Virus record (IMG/VR): IMGVR_UViG_3300009443_000004
Span: 1 to 64,000 of that record
Strand: one strand, 5' to 3'
Length of the DNA: 64,000 nt
Source of the DNA: a virus
Under the pieces are notes generated by a model, which saw nothing but the letters and a program-made list of their open reading frames with translations, did no database searches and was not told where the DNA came from. The stretch's first letter is position 1. Each line of letters opens with the position of its first letter. The position numbers and the translations under genes are program-made. Shown piece after piece: positions 44,799-52,058 of the stretch.

Positions 44799-45128
44799 AT
44801 GAAACATTTATTCAGGTCATTATTAAAATTATTATTCGTAGTAGTACTACCTATATTATTTATAGTAGGAGCATACATGATACTAACCATGTATGAGACA
44901 TCCGCAGTTATACTTATAACTTTACTGTTAGTAGGCATAGCAATAGTAGCTAACTCTGTTGTGTATTTAGTCTTTATGTCCAAGGTAAGAATGTTACCTA
45001 AAGCATCTATAGAAATAGTACCAATATTTGGATTTGCATTTGGTGTAGATCCTCATCACAAGATTGATGAAATCTCTTGGTTGATGCTATTACCGTTTGT
45101 ATCAATAGAATTTACATCAAAAAAGTGA
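44799..45128 (+). CDS. Small membrane protein with two transmembrane helices (109 aa)
   Basis: Two hydrophobic segments (about 10-30, LLFVVVLPILFIVGAYMILT, and 37-58, ILITLLLVGIAIVANSVVYL), a basic linker, and a third weaker hydrophobic stretch near 70-80. Together with the lipoprotein just upstream it suggests an envelope-modifying pair (superinfection exclusion). A holin is possible but its early location argues against it. Confidence 0.65.
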   Translation: MKHLFRSLLKLLFVVVLPILFIVGAYMILTMYETSAVILITLLLVGIAIVANSVVYLVFMSKVRMLPKASIEIVPIFGFAFGVDPHHKIDEISWLMLLPFVSIEFTSKK

Positions 45129-45151
45129 ACCACAGTTCATACAAACAGTAC

Positions 45152-45183
45152 CAGTAGTTAGTTATATATAATATATACTACTG
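45152..45183 (+). other. Inverted repeat after the membrane protein gene
   Basis: CAGTAGT and ACTACTG arms (7 bp, perfect) enclose an AT-only stretch that can pair further. No T-tract, so a terminator is doubtful. Confidence 0.35.
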
Positions 45184-45224
45184 TAGTTAGGCCTTGTAGA
45201 ATAAAATAATGAGTGGTGGGCAAA

Positions 45225-45278
45225 ATGGATAGTAATAATACCTTTTATATAATTGTTTAGGGTTGCGTTACTATCCAT
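45225..45278 (+). other. Perfect 11-bp inverted repeat upstream of promoter motif
   Basis: ATGGATAGTAA (45225-45235) and TTACTATCCAT (45268-45278) with a 32-base loop, 13 bases before the motif copy at 45292. It could mark the 3' end of the upstream transcript or bind a regulator. Confidence 0.45.
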
Positions 45279-45291
45279 ACTTGTTACTCTA

Positions 45292-45313
45292 ACTGCTCCC
45301 TTCCTCACTTATG
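45292..45313 (+). promoter_or_regulatory. Early promoter motif copy before the 175-aa gene
   Basis: ACTGCTCCCTTCC-TCACT-TATG, ending 33 bases before ATG 45347. Confidence 0.7.
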
Positions 45314-45346
45314 GAATAAATTAAATAATAATCAATTAAAATAATC

Positions 45347-45874
45347 ATGGCAAATCAATTTAAGATCAATGAGATCATAGTAAATAACATATTAAAAAAT
45401 GTTTTAATACCAAACACACCGTGTAATAATGAACATATATTCAATATTATAATGAGAGAGTTACCAGATCATGCTAAAGAGATTATATTACATCTAAGTT
45501 TATCTAAAGATGAGTATAATACTGTTAGTATAGGTGATTTTGTAACATTAGAACCATTAAGTTACCACCCAGGATCAGAGTTTGAATGGGATATACTTGA
45601 AGATATGGGCCTAAGCCCAGGTAATGGAAGAGTATATGGTAAAGTCACAGGTGATTCATCATGGGGTAATGATAAGTTTAACCCATTTTATAGCTCTATC
45701 AAAGTAGATTTATTCTATCATGATAAACAAAAGAAGCTAAAAACATATGATCATCAAGTAAATCCATTAGATTTGACCAAGGTTAATGAGTCTGATATAA
45801 AATATTTTGATATATTAGATACAGACGTAGTTATAAATCAAGAGGAATTATTTCCAGAAGATAAAACAGATTAA
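45347..45874 (+). CDS. Early protein of unknown function (175 aa)
   Basis: Begins MANQFKINEIIVNNILKNVL. Beta-rich middle (SIGDFVTLEPLSYHPGSEFE, RVYGKVTGDSSWGNDKFNPF) and acidic C-terminus (VVINQEELFPEDKTD). The VSIGDFVxLEP...GRVYGKVTGDSSW segment resembles small barrel domains, but I recognise no family. It leads a unit of at least three genes, spaced one base from the next. Confidence 0.65.
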   Translation: MANQFKINEIIVNNILKNVLIPNTPCNNEHIFNIIMRELPDHAKEIILHLSLSKDEYNTVSIGDFVTLEPLSYHPGSEFEWDILEDMGLSPGNGRVYGKVTGDSSWGNDKFNPFYSSIKVDLFYHDKQKKLKTYDHQVNPLDLTKVNESDIKYFDILDTDVVINQEELFPEDKTD

Positions 45875-45875
45875 A

Positions 45876-46088
45876 ATGGCAGATATATCAATGGAGTTAC
45901 TACAAAGTGAACAAAAAGCATGGCGTGCATTAGATAATGCATTAAACCGTGTAGATGGAAAGAATATGTCTTTTGGGAGATATATGAATAATAAGTATAA
46001 TATGGGTAATGACACACTTGCTAATGAAGAAAGTGAGTCTTTGGCCGTACTTATACTATTAAAGGACCATGTCAAAGAAATCAGATAG
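45876..46088 (+). CDS. Small helical early protein (70 aa)
   Basis: Acidic, helical: MADISMELLQSEQKAWRALD, then ESLAVLILLKDHVKEIR. It overlaps the following HTH gene by 20 bases. Function unknown. Confidence 0.6.
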   Translation: MADISMELLQSEQKAWRALDNALNRVDGKNMSFGRYMNNKYNMGNDTLANEESESLAVLILLKDHVKEIR

Positions 46089-46320
46089 ATTTGGCATAGT
46101 TAAGTATAAAGTCTTGTCAGATCCCAATTTATCTATTCAAGCAAAAGGGTTATATAGTCTCATAGCATGTTATGCAGATAAAAACCGTGAAGCATATCCG
46201 TCTGCTTCAACACTTGCTGACTCAATGGATGTATCACAAAGATATGTCTTTAAGCTCTTAAAAGAGTTGAGACAGCATAATTACATAAAAAGAGTAAAAG
46301 GCAAACTAGTTATTATTTAA
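46069..46320 (+). CDS. Helix-turn-helix DNA-binding protein (83 aa)
   Basis: Matches the HTH_36/replication-initiator winged-helix pattern: RFGIVKYKVLSDPNLSIQAK, then LIACYADKNREAYPSASTLA and SQRYVFKLLKELRQHNYIKR. This AKGLYSLIACYAD...YPS.STLA form is usual for phage and plasmid transcription or initiation factors. At 83 aa it is just the DNA-binding domain. A regulator of early transcription is likely. Confidence 0.8.
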   Translation: MSKKSDRFGIVKYKVLSDPNLSIQAKGLYSLIACYADKNREAYPSASTLADSMDVSQRYVFKLLKELRQHNYIKRVKGKLVII

Positions 46321-46419
46321 GTGATAGCTATATAAGTGCAGTTTATTTTTGAATTTAACTAATAATTTCTTATAATTAGTGAGCCAAGGTAAGTTATATT
46401 TATATCTTTGTTAATAGAT

Positions 46420-46686
46420 ATGATAGTACAACTACCCAATGGCCGTATAATTGAGTGCTCAGTAGAGCAATACCTCTCGTTAACTGATGATGAGGTAAAA
46501 GATCTTAATGGCTTAAGTTCAGCATACACAAAAGAAGTGGTTAATCCCTTTTATAATGCTTTCTCAGGTAAAACAGTAGTAGTAGACTATGAACTAGAGT
46601 TCATAGATGAAAATGAACCTGCATTAGATGAGATAGAAGCATATGAAAAGCTTGATGACCCATATTTTCATTCAGATGACGTGTAG
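46420..46686 (+). CDS. Small conserved acidic phage protein (88 aa)
   Basis: I choose ATG 46420 (MIVQLPNGRIIECSVEQYLS) over the upstream TTG 46408. The QLPNGRIIE...YLSLTDDE opening is one I know from crAss-like and other Bacteroidota phages. The protein is acidic towards the end (DENEPALDEIEAYEKLDD). A TATCTTTG sequence at 46403-46410 matches the host -7 element, but no -33 TTG is present. Role unknown. Confidence 0.65.
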   Translation: MIVQLPNGRIIECSVEQYLSLTDDEVKDLNGLSSAYTKEVVNPFYNAFSGKTVVVDYELEFIDENEPALDEIEAYEKLDDPYFHSDDV

Positions 46687-46727
46687 TCATCACAAAATCA
46701 ATTATTAATTTTTTAAAATCAAAAAAA

Positions 46728-47345
46728 ATGCAAAGCAAAGTCAATGTATGTGCAGATGACATGGGTAATGTTATCAATCAATCAAAAAACAATTCAGAGT
46801 ATGGTTATGTAAGACTGCAACAAGTTAGAGTTACATTTGGTAACAATGGCTGGGTTAAAAAGTCTAATGTATCAACGTTACTACAGGGTAAGGTAGAAGA
46901 CTTACAATCCCTAAACTTTAAAGCAGGTGATGAAATAGCTGGTAAGATTGTTATCAAAGAACAATTAGATCCATTTAATTCTAATGATCCTGAAAGAGAT
47001 TATAAATATGCAGGTGATACTGGTATAGTATGCTGTGTTGATGGTCAACCTATATATAGGAAAGCAATGTTTACAGCTGATACAACAGCTCAAGACGTGC
47101 TAATAGCTCACACTAATGGGCAAGACATCAAAGATGCTAATGGTACTAGCAGTGCAAAATCTAATTCTATAAGTGTACCTGCAGCTAGTGTAGAAGAAGC
47201 ATTTGATATTAAAACAGAAGGTTTTGATAATTCTACAGTAGATGATGTAGATGATTTAGAAGAAAGCAATGATACTGAGACAGAAGAAGTTACTGATAAA
47301 GTAGAAGAACTTGTAGAAGAAGAGGCTGAAACCTTTGAACTATAA
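46728..47345 (+). CDS. Early protein with acidic tail, possibly ssDNA- or host-protein-binding (205 aa)
   Basis: The N-terminal 125 residues are beta-rich (GYVRLQQVRVTFGNNGWVKK, YAGDTGIVCCVDGQPIYRKA), and the last 45 are strongly acidic (VDDLEESNDTETEEVTDKVE) ending in TFEL. A folded domain plus acidic tail is the layout of SSB-type and DNA-mimic proteins. A 41-base spacer separates it from the 88-aa gene. Assignment open. Confidence 0.6.
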   Translation: MQSKVNVCADDMGNVINQSKNNSEYGYVRLQQVRVTFGNNGWVKKSNVSTLLQGKVEDLQSLNFKAGDEIAGKIVIKEQLDPFNSNDPERDYKYAGDTGIVCCVDGQPIYRKAMFTADTTAQDVLIAHTNGQDIKDANGTSSAKSNSISVPAASVEEAFDIKTEGFDNSTVDDVDDLEESNDTETEEVTDKVEELVEEEAETFEL

Positions 47346-47377
47346 GAGTAGTTATTAATAATTTGTTTGGTTAAAAG

Positions 47378-47415
47378 GGGTTGTGTAAGTTTTTTAAGTA
47401 ATTCTTATACAACCC
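47378..47415 (+). terminator. 12-bp hairpin after the acidic-tail gene
   Basis: GGGTTGTGTAAG (47378-47389) pairs with CTTATACAACCC (47404-47415) with one G-U; the loop is T-rich. No T-tract follows the stem. It lies 12 bases before the next motif copy, like the repeat at 45225. Confidence 0.5.
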
Positions 47416-47427
47416 TAATTAACTTTA

Positions 47428-47449
47428 ACTACTCCCTTCCTCAAATATG
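47428..47449 (+). promoter_or_regulatory. Early promoter motif copy before the 178-aa gene
   Basis: ACTACTCCCTTCC-TCAAA-TATG (one change, G to A), ending 38 bases before ATG 47488. Confidence 0.65.
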
Positions 47450-47487
47450 AGGACAACCTTTTACTAATCAATAACAACTAAACAATT

Positions 47488-48024
47488 ATGCTATCTCAGG
47501 AACAATTAGAACAACTTCAACAACAACAACAACTAGACAATCTTTCCAGAAGGGAAGAACGTTACAGCTACTTTGGTATATTAGCTGAATATCAGCTTCA
47601 TCCGCCATCATTAGTAAACTCTTTAAGTTACACCAAGCTAAATCCGTATCAACATTTTTTGTTTAAACGTGTACTTCATGGCCTTAAGGTTTATAAACCT
47701 GAAGAAGTTAGGAAGCTACATTGGGACAAGAAACGTAGAATAACTAAGGTTTGGAAACGTGGACAGAGAGAGATAAATGCTTGGAAGCAAACTATTTGTA
47801 ATAAGCGTGTAAATGCTTATCTTAGCAATACATTCAAGCATTCTCCATTAGCACAGTATATTGCAAATATACCAGCTAGTGAAGTATTAGATGATTACAC
47901 TAACACTATGAGTTTCAAAGAGTTAGGTATGACTTATGAGGATGTAATATTAAAATTTATGTCTTTGGGATTACTCCCTAAAAACTATTTAGAACTAAAA
48001 AATGAGCATCAAAAAAGTGTCTAA
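47488..48024 (+). CDS. Phage protein of unknown function (178 aa)
   Basis: Gln-rich start (MLSQEQLEQLQQQQQLDNLS), then a basic central region (RKLHWDKKRRITKVWKRGQR) and a C-terminal part with ELGMTYEDVILKFMSLGLLP. The basic Trp/Arg/Lys segment suggests nucleic-acid binding. It overlaps the HNH-like gene by 23 bases, so they are co-translated. Confidence 0.65.
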   Translation: MLSQEQLEQLQQQQQLDNLSRREERYSYFGILAEYQLHPPSLVNSLSYTKLNPYQHFLFKRVLHGLKVYKPEEVRKLHWDKKRRITKVWKRGQREINAWKQTICNKRVNAYLSNTFKHSPLAQYIANIPASEVLDDYTNTMSFKELGMTYEDVILKFMSLGLLPKNYLELKNEHQKSV

Positions 48025-48271
48025 AAAAATGTCTAAATTAAATACTGCCTATTCTAAAAAGCGTAGGCAGTATTTAACGGACAAACCAATGTGTCATGCA
48101 AAGATCCATAAGTGTTCTTTGCAGGCTACTGATGTACATCATAAACATGGACGTGGCGTATACTACTTGGATACATCTACATGGTTACCAGTTTGCAGAA
48201 ACTGTCACATGTGGATAGAAGAACACCCAGCTGAAGCCTATGAATTAGGTTTCTCAGGCTCAAGATCATAA
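48002..48271 (+). CDS. Small HNH-like zinc protein (89 aa)
   Basis: Zn ligands C..C in PMCHAKIHKC, catalytic-type TDVHHKHGRG, and CRNCHMWIEEHPAEA near the end fit the compact HNH fold (C-x(n)-C, HH, N/H, CxxCH). Such proteins nick or cut DNA; in phages some aid packaging, others are homing enzymes. It lies upstream of the tRNA cluster. ATG 48029 is a second possible start. Confidence 0.75.
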   Translation: MSIKKVSKKMSKLNTAYSKKRRQYLTDKPMCHAKIHKCSLQATDVHHKHGRGVYYLDTSTWLPVCRNCHMWIEEHPAEAYELGFSGSRS

Positions 48272-48277
48272 CTTTAT

Positions 48278-48354
48278 GGTCCTATAGCTCAACTGGATAG
48301 AGCAACAGCCTTCTAAGCTGTAGGTTCTAGGTTCAAATCCTAGTGGGATCACCA
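48278..48354 (+). tRNA. tRNA-Arg (anticodon TCT)
   Basis: Seven acceptor pairs (GGTCCTA/TGGGATC), D arm with GCTCAACTGGATAGAGC, anticodon arm ACAGC-CTTCTAA-GCTGT and T arm CTAGG-TTCAAAT-CCTAG, with encoded ACCA. It reads AGA, the favoured Arg codon of this AT-rich genome. Confidence 0.95.
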
Positions 48355-48443
48355 GGCCGGATGATGGAATTGGTAGACATGACAGACTTAAAATCTGTTG
48401 AACTGGATAGTTCGTGTGGGTTCAAGTCCCACTCCGGCTACCA
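48355..48443 (+). tRNA. tRNA-Leu (anticodon TAA)
   Basis: Acceptor GGCCGGA/TCCGGCT, anticodon arm ACAGA-CTTAAAA-TCTGT, long variable arm typical of Leu, T arm GTGGG-TTCAAGT-CCCAC, encoded CCA. It reads UUA. It starts on the base after the previous tRNA, so both are processed from one transcript. Confidence 0.95.
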
Positions 48444-48517
48444 GGACTCTTAGCTCAGTTGGTCAGAGCACTCCGCTCATAACGGATAGGTCATAGGTTC
48501 AAGTCCTATAGGGTCCA
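48444..48517 (+). tRNA. tRNA with anticodon CAT (Met or Ile2)
   Basis: Acceptor GGACTCT/AGGGTCC, D arm GCTCAGTTGGTCAGAGC, anticodon loop CTCATAA, T arm ATAGG-TTCAAGT-CCTAT. The 3' sequence is ACCT, so CCA is not fully encoded. Elongator Met and lysidine-modified Ile2 (AUA) cannot be told apart by eye; Ile2 would fit AUA-rich genes. Confidence 0.92.
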
Positions 48518-48533
48518 CCTTAAATGTAACATT

Positions 48534-48629
48534 ATGAAAAACAAATTAATTAGAATACTAACCTGGACATTAGTTCTGGCAACAACAATTATTATATGGC
48601 AAAAAATATTCAGTTGGATTACTCTGTAA
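48534..48629 (+). CDS. Possible small membrane peptide (31 aa)
   Basis: ATG 48534 opens MKNKLIRILTWTLVLATTII and ends at TAA 48629, a single hydrophobic helix with a basic N-terminus. It overlaps the first 34 bases of the helicase gene. Its coding nature is plausible but unproven. Confidence 0.4.
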   Translation: MKNKLIRILTWTLVLATTIIIWQKIFSWITL

Positions 48630-49726
48630 ATAATAGACATGTAGTTCAACTAGAAGCATTAAATATAGCAGCTCAGCATAAAAGATGTGGTCTGGGCATT
48701 TCTATGGGTGTTGGTAAAACACGTATAGCTATACAACACCTTCAAAGGAACTTTAATCCTTTTGTACAGGCTTTAGTAGTAATACCTAAACATTCAGTAT
48801 CTCAATCATGGATAGATGAATTAGGTAAGATGAAAGTTGAAAAGTTAGTTAAGCATATAACGTTTACTACTTATCTATCATTAAAAAAACACAATCCAAA
48901 TGACTATGATATAGTTTATTTAGATGAGTGTCACTCATTACTACCAGGTCATGAAATATTCTTATCACAGTTTCAAGGTAAAATATTAGGTTTAACAGGT
49001 ACACCACCAAGAGATAAGAAGTCTGTAAAAGGCATGCTTGTAAACAAGTATTGTCCAATCAGATATACCTTTGATGTAGATGATGCAACAGAAAGTAATA
49101 TACTTAATGATTATAAGATAATTATACATGAGTTAGAGCTATCTGGTTTGCCTACATTGAAAAAGAAAAATAAAAATGGTGGGCACTGGTTTACTAATGA
49201 GAAGAAAGATTATGATTATTGTAATGGTAGAGTGGCAGAGGCACAGTCTCCTAAACAAATGCAATTTGCAAGGATCATGAGAATGAGAGCTTTGATGGAT
49301 TATCCAACTAAAGAATCATATGTAAAATCTATGGTTAAGAATATAGAGGATAAGTGTATAGTATTTGCTAATACACAAAAGCAGGCAGACCGTATCAGTA
49401 AGCATAGTTATCATTCAGGTAACCCTAAGTCAGAAGAAAATTTAGAATTATTTTCAGATGGAAGGATACACACTCTATCATGTGTGTTACAGTTATCAGA
49501 AGGTGTTACAATACCAAGGTTAAAACAAGGTATTATTATGCATGCATATGGTAATGAAAAGAAAACAGCACAAAGGATAGGTAGATTACTTAGATTAAAT
49601 CCAACTGAGACAGCAATATGTCATATATTGTGTTACAAAAATACTCAAGATGTAAACTGGGTGTCATCTGCACTTAAATCCTTTGATCAATCTAAAATTA
49701 AACGTTATAACCCTTTAAACAGATAA
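48596..49726 (+). CDS. SF2 DNA/RNA helicase, DEAD/SNF2-type (376 aa)
   Basis: Walker A GVGKT (38-42), DECH box (110-113), motif III-like LTGTPPRD (133-140) and motif VI QRIGRLLRLNP near residue 335. At 376 aa it is a minimal two-RecA-domain helicase, like T4 UvsW or phage SNF2-type proteins. Likely roles are branch migration, replication restart or R-loop removal. A leading ATGG overlaps the 31-aa frame. Confidence 0.9.
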   Translation: MAKNIQLDYSVNNRHVVQLEALNIAAQHKRCGLGISMGVGKTRIAIQHLQRNFNPFVQALVVIPKHSVSQSWIDELGKMKVEKLVKHITFTTYLSLKKHNPNDYDIVYLDECHSLLPGHEIFLSQFQGKILGLTGTPPRDKKSVKGMLVNKYCPIRYTFDVDDATESNILNDYKIIIHELELSGLPTLKKKNKNGGHWFTNEKKDYDYCNGRVAEAQSPKQMQFARIMRMRALMDYPTKESYVKSMVKNIEDKCIVFANTQKQADRISKHSYHSGNPKSEENLELFSDGRIHTLSCVLQLSEGVTIPRLKQGIIMHAYGNEKKTAQRIGRLLRLNPTETAICHILCYKNTQDVNWVSSALKSFDQSKIKRYNPLNR

Positions 49727-49730
49727 AATT

Positions 49731-49970
49731 ATGGGAAGAATGAAAGAGCTCTTTATTGAGCAACAAGAAGAATTAGAGTACCGTGGTACGCATGATGCAA
49801 TGATACACGGACTATCAAGAAAAGCAATTGAAGAGTATATAGATACCCATGATGAAACTCCATGCCCAAACTGTGGTGACCCAGCATTAATCAGAAATGA
49901 ATCTAATGCTAAGTGCACAGAGTGTGCTCAGGAGTTTGTTTATGTTGGAGATGCCTTAAGATTTTTGTGA
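49731..49970 (+). CDS. Small zinc-ribbon protein (79 aa)
   Basis: CPNCGDPALIRNESNAKCTEC gives a four-Cys Zn ribbon (CxxC...CxxC) after a helical N-terminus (MGRMKELFIEQQEELEYRGT). Its TGA overlaps the next ATG (TGATG). Zn ribbons of this form bind nucleic acid or RNA polymerase. It lies four bases after the helicase. Confidence 0.7.
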   Translation: MGRMKELFIEQQEELEYRGTHDAMIHGLSRKAIEEYIDTHDETPCPNCGDPALIRNESNAKCTECAQEFVYVGDALRFL

Positions 49971-50218
49971 TGAGTGAAATAGATTTAATAACAGACTCAG
50001 GAGAAACTGTATGTATACAGTATTCTTATGATCCAGGAGAACCAGACCAATGGTATGATTCTAATGGAGATCCTGGAACACCTGGATATGGGCCATCTGT
50101 AGAGGTACATCACGTATGGTATATTACTAAAGATAGAGTGGGTAACCTTGTATCTGTAGACGTGCAAGATTTATTAGAAGAAGACTTTGAAGAAAGAATA
50201 TTAGAAACACATGAATAA
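49970..50218 (+). CDS. Acidic small protein (82 aa)
   Basis: ATG 49970 in the TGATG overlap is the natural start (MSEIDLITDSGETVCIQYSY), rather than the upstream in-frame ATG 49913. Acidic throughout, with a DPGEPDQWYDSNGDPGTPGY turn region. No family recognised. Confidence 0.6.
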   Translation: MSEIDLITDSGETVCIQYSYDPGEPDQWYDSNGDPGTPGYGPSVEVHHVWYITKDRVGNLVSVDVQDLLEEDFEERILETHE

Positions 50219-50351
50219 TATAATTATAAAGGATATAATTAATCTATTAGATAATGTAGATACTTTACCAGGTTCCTCAAGAAGGAACTTGGAAGTAGCT
50301 ATTGAGATATTAGAAGCACAACTAAAAAAAAATACAAATGAAAGATCTTAA
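50211..50351 (+). CDS. Small helical protein (46 aa)
   Basis: Frame MNNIIIKDIINLLDNVDTLP to ...EAQLKKNTNERS, overlapping the ends of both neighbours (eight bases before, 14 after). The tight overlap and helical composition support a real gene. Function unknown. Confidence 0.5.
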   Translation: MNNIIIKDIINLLDNVDTLPGSSRRNLEVAIEILEAQLKKNTNERS

Positions 50352-50493
50352 AAAAATACATGATGGATTAAAGCATCATAACCAAGGTAGAACACGTGAA
50401 AAGATGGAACAAACCTACAAAATTATAGAATATGTAGCCTGGATGTTTGTTATAGGTATTGCAGTACTAATTGTACATAACTTAATAAAATGA
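50338..50493 (+). CDS. Small single-pass membrane protein (51 aa)
   Basis: Starts MKDLKKIHDGLKHHNQGRTR, then a transmembrane helix AWMFVIGIAVLIVHNLI at the C-terminus. Its TGA overlaps the next ATG (ATGA). A tail-anchored topology with the basic part in the cytoplasm is likely. Confidence 0.6.
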   Translation: MKDLKKIHDGLKHHNQGRTREKMEQTYKIIEYVAWMFVIGIAVLIVHNLIK

Positions 50494-50873
50494 AAGATCA
50501 GTTATTTATAGAAGGTACAGTAAAAGATGGAAAGTTACATTTTCCTATAAAAGCATTCAAGAATAAATATGAAGGCTTCTTCAAGGACCATAAGGATGGT
50601 GCAAGAGTAGAGATATTTATTGGTATACAAGATGGTAAAGGTAGTAATCCACAGTTAGCTAGAGTACACGCAATGATACGTGAGATAGCAAATGAACTTG
50701 GTTATACCTTTGAAGAGGTAAAGTTACAAGTAAAAAGAAAAGCAGGCTTATGCTTTATGAAAAACAATAAAGAATATTGTAAATCATTTGCTAAGTGTGA
50801 TAAAGAAGAATTGAATCTTGCTATACAAGCAGCTTTAGAAATAGGTGACTTTGCAGGTATGCAATTAAGATGA
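50490..50873 (+). CDS. Possible NinB-like recombination protein (127 aa)
   Basis: ARVHAMIREIANELGYTFEE followed by VKLQVKRKAGLC resembles the helical core of NinB/Orf-type recombination mediators, which bind ssDNA. The N-terminal part is a short beta region (FIEGTVKDGKLHFPI). The likeness is weak. It ends nine bases into the convergent minus-strand gene. Confidence 0.5.
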   Translation: MKDQLFIEGTVKDGKLHFPIKAFKNKYEGFFKDHKDGARVEIFIGIQDGKGSNPQLARVHAMIREIANELGYTFEEVKLQVKRKAGLCFMKNNKEYCKSFAKCDKEELNLAIQAALEIGDFAGMQLR

Positions 50874-51287
50874 TTTCATTTCATCTAGCTTAACAGCTAA
50901 TTTTTGTAGCATCTCCGTTGGGTTGTTAGTCTCTTCTTTAAGATCAGACACAACTTTAGCAAAGTCATTTTCAGTTACTTTAAGGTCTTCATACTGTTCA
51001 AGCCCTTGCTCTTTTGCAAAAGCCTTGAATATATTAATGATAGAATATAAAGTATATAGTTCACTCTCAATTGGAGTAAACTGTCTATTTTTGAGCTTGG
51101 CTTTTTCAGGCTCCATAATTGTTTCATTGAAGTCTTGTATAAGTATACCAAATTTGCTAGCATCTGGATAGAATTCAAGAAGGTATCTACCATATATTGC
51201 TTGTAGTCCTGAGATAAAAGCAGGATTAATATCTGCTACTAAGTTTTTAGTAGTATCATAAGTGATGAATTGTTTTTTATCTGACAT
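50865..51287 (-). CDS. Lone minus-strand gene in the early block (140 aa)
   Basis: Begins MSDKKQFITYDTTKNLVADI; helical and acidic, with KLKNRQFTPIESELYTLYSI in the middle. It faces left between two plus-strand genes, overlapping the first by nine bases. Its own host-type -7 sequence (TATCTTTG) is 20 bases upstream. Composition is protein-like along the whole length. I do not recognise it. Confidence 0.65.
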   Translation of the reverse strand: MSDKKQFITYDTTKNLVADINPAFISGLQAIYGRYLLEFYPDASKFGILIQDFNETIMEPEKAKLKNRQFTPIESELYTLYSIINIFKAFAKEQGLEQYEDLKVTENDFAKVVSDLKEETNNPTEMLQKLAVKLDEMKSS

Positions 51288-51306
51288 AGTAACTGTATTA
51301 ATTAAT

Positions 51307-51314
51307 CAAAGATA
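51307..51314 (-). promoter_or_regulatory. Host-type -7 element for the lone minus-strand gene
   Basis: Minus strand TATCTTTG matches TAnnTTTG, about 20 bases upstream of ATG 51287. A -33 TTG at the right spacing is not seen. Confidence 0.4.
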
Positions 51315-51331
51315 CAAAAAAGAAATAGAAT

Positions 51332-52021
51332 ATGAATAATAACTTAATAGAAATTGACATAGAACAATTAAGAAATGATGTCAATAATAAATTAGAAGAT
51401 TCAGGATGGGCACCTATGCTCTCACCATTTATAAATGGACTTGAGTTTGATATGATCATGAATAAACTAGTAGAATGTGTAAATGCAGAGAAAAGATTTA
51501 CACCAAGATTTAAAGATATATTTAATGCATTCTTAGAATGTCCATATGATGAACTTAAATGTATAATCATAGGGCAAGATCCATATCCTCAGCTTGGAGT
51601 TGCAGATGGTATAGCTTTTAGCTGTAGCAGAAAAGGTAAAGCAGAAAAGTCTTTACAATACATAAACAAAGCAATTGGTACAGACCACACTGATCTAAGG
51701 TGTTGGGCTAACCAGGGTGTATTATTAATTAATACAGCTTTTACAGTAGAGATAAATTCTATAGGGTCACATTATTCTATATGGAAACCATTTACAGAAT
51801 ACTTGTTTGAAAATATAAATAGACACAATAAACAAGTACCATCTATATTAATGGGTAAGAAAGCAGAAGCATGGCAACTACTATTAGATAGACAAAAAAT
51901 ATTTAAGGTAGCACACCCGGCATCAGCTGCATATAGAGGTGGTGAATGGGACTGTAAAGATGTCTTTAACAAAGTTAATACAGAACTAGAAAATCAAGAT
52001 AAACCTTGCATAGATTGGTAA
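51332..52021 (+). CDS. ung: Uracil-DNA glycosylase, family 1 (229 aa)
   Basis: Removes uracil from DNA to start base-excision repair. Motif A GQDPYP (81-86) holds the catalytic Asp. LLINTAFTVE (131-140) matches the LLN-x-x-x-TV strand. Motif B is HPASAAY (195-201), with Ala where HPSPLS is usual. Length is that of bacterial Ung. A phage with its own Ung presumably uses thymine DNA. The next gene follows after a host-type promoter. Confidence 0.95.
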   Translation: MNNNLIEIDIEQLRNDVNNKLEDSGWAPMLSPFINGLEFDMIMNKLVECVNAEKRFTPRFKDIFNAFLECPYDELKCIIIGQDPYPQLGVADGIAFSCSRKGKAEKSLQYINKAIGTDHTDLRCWANQGVLLINTAFTVEINSIGSHYSIWKPFTEYLFENINRHNKQVPSILMGKKAEAWQLLLDRQKIFKVAHPASAAYRGGEWDCKDVFNKVNTELENQDKPCIDW

Positions 52022-52036
52022 ATTTTACTATCTTTG
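52006..52036 (+). promoter_or_regulatory. Bacteroidota-type promoter
   Basis: TTG (52006-52008), 20-base spacer, TATCTTTG (52029-52036), an exact TAnnTTTG -7 box. Start of transcription would fall near 52042, about 17 bases before ATG 52059. Confidence 0.65.
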
Positions 52037-52058
52037 ATAACCTTTAATTATAATATAA

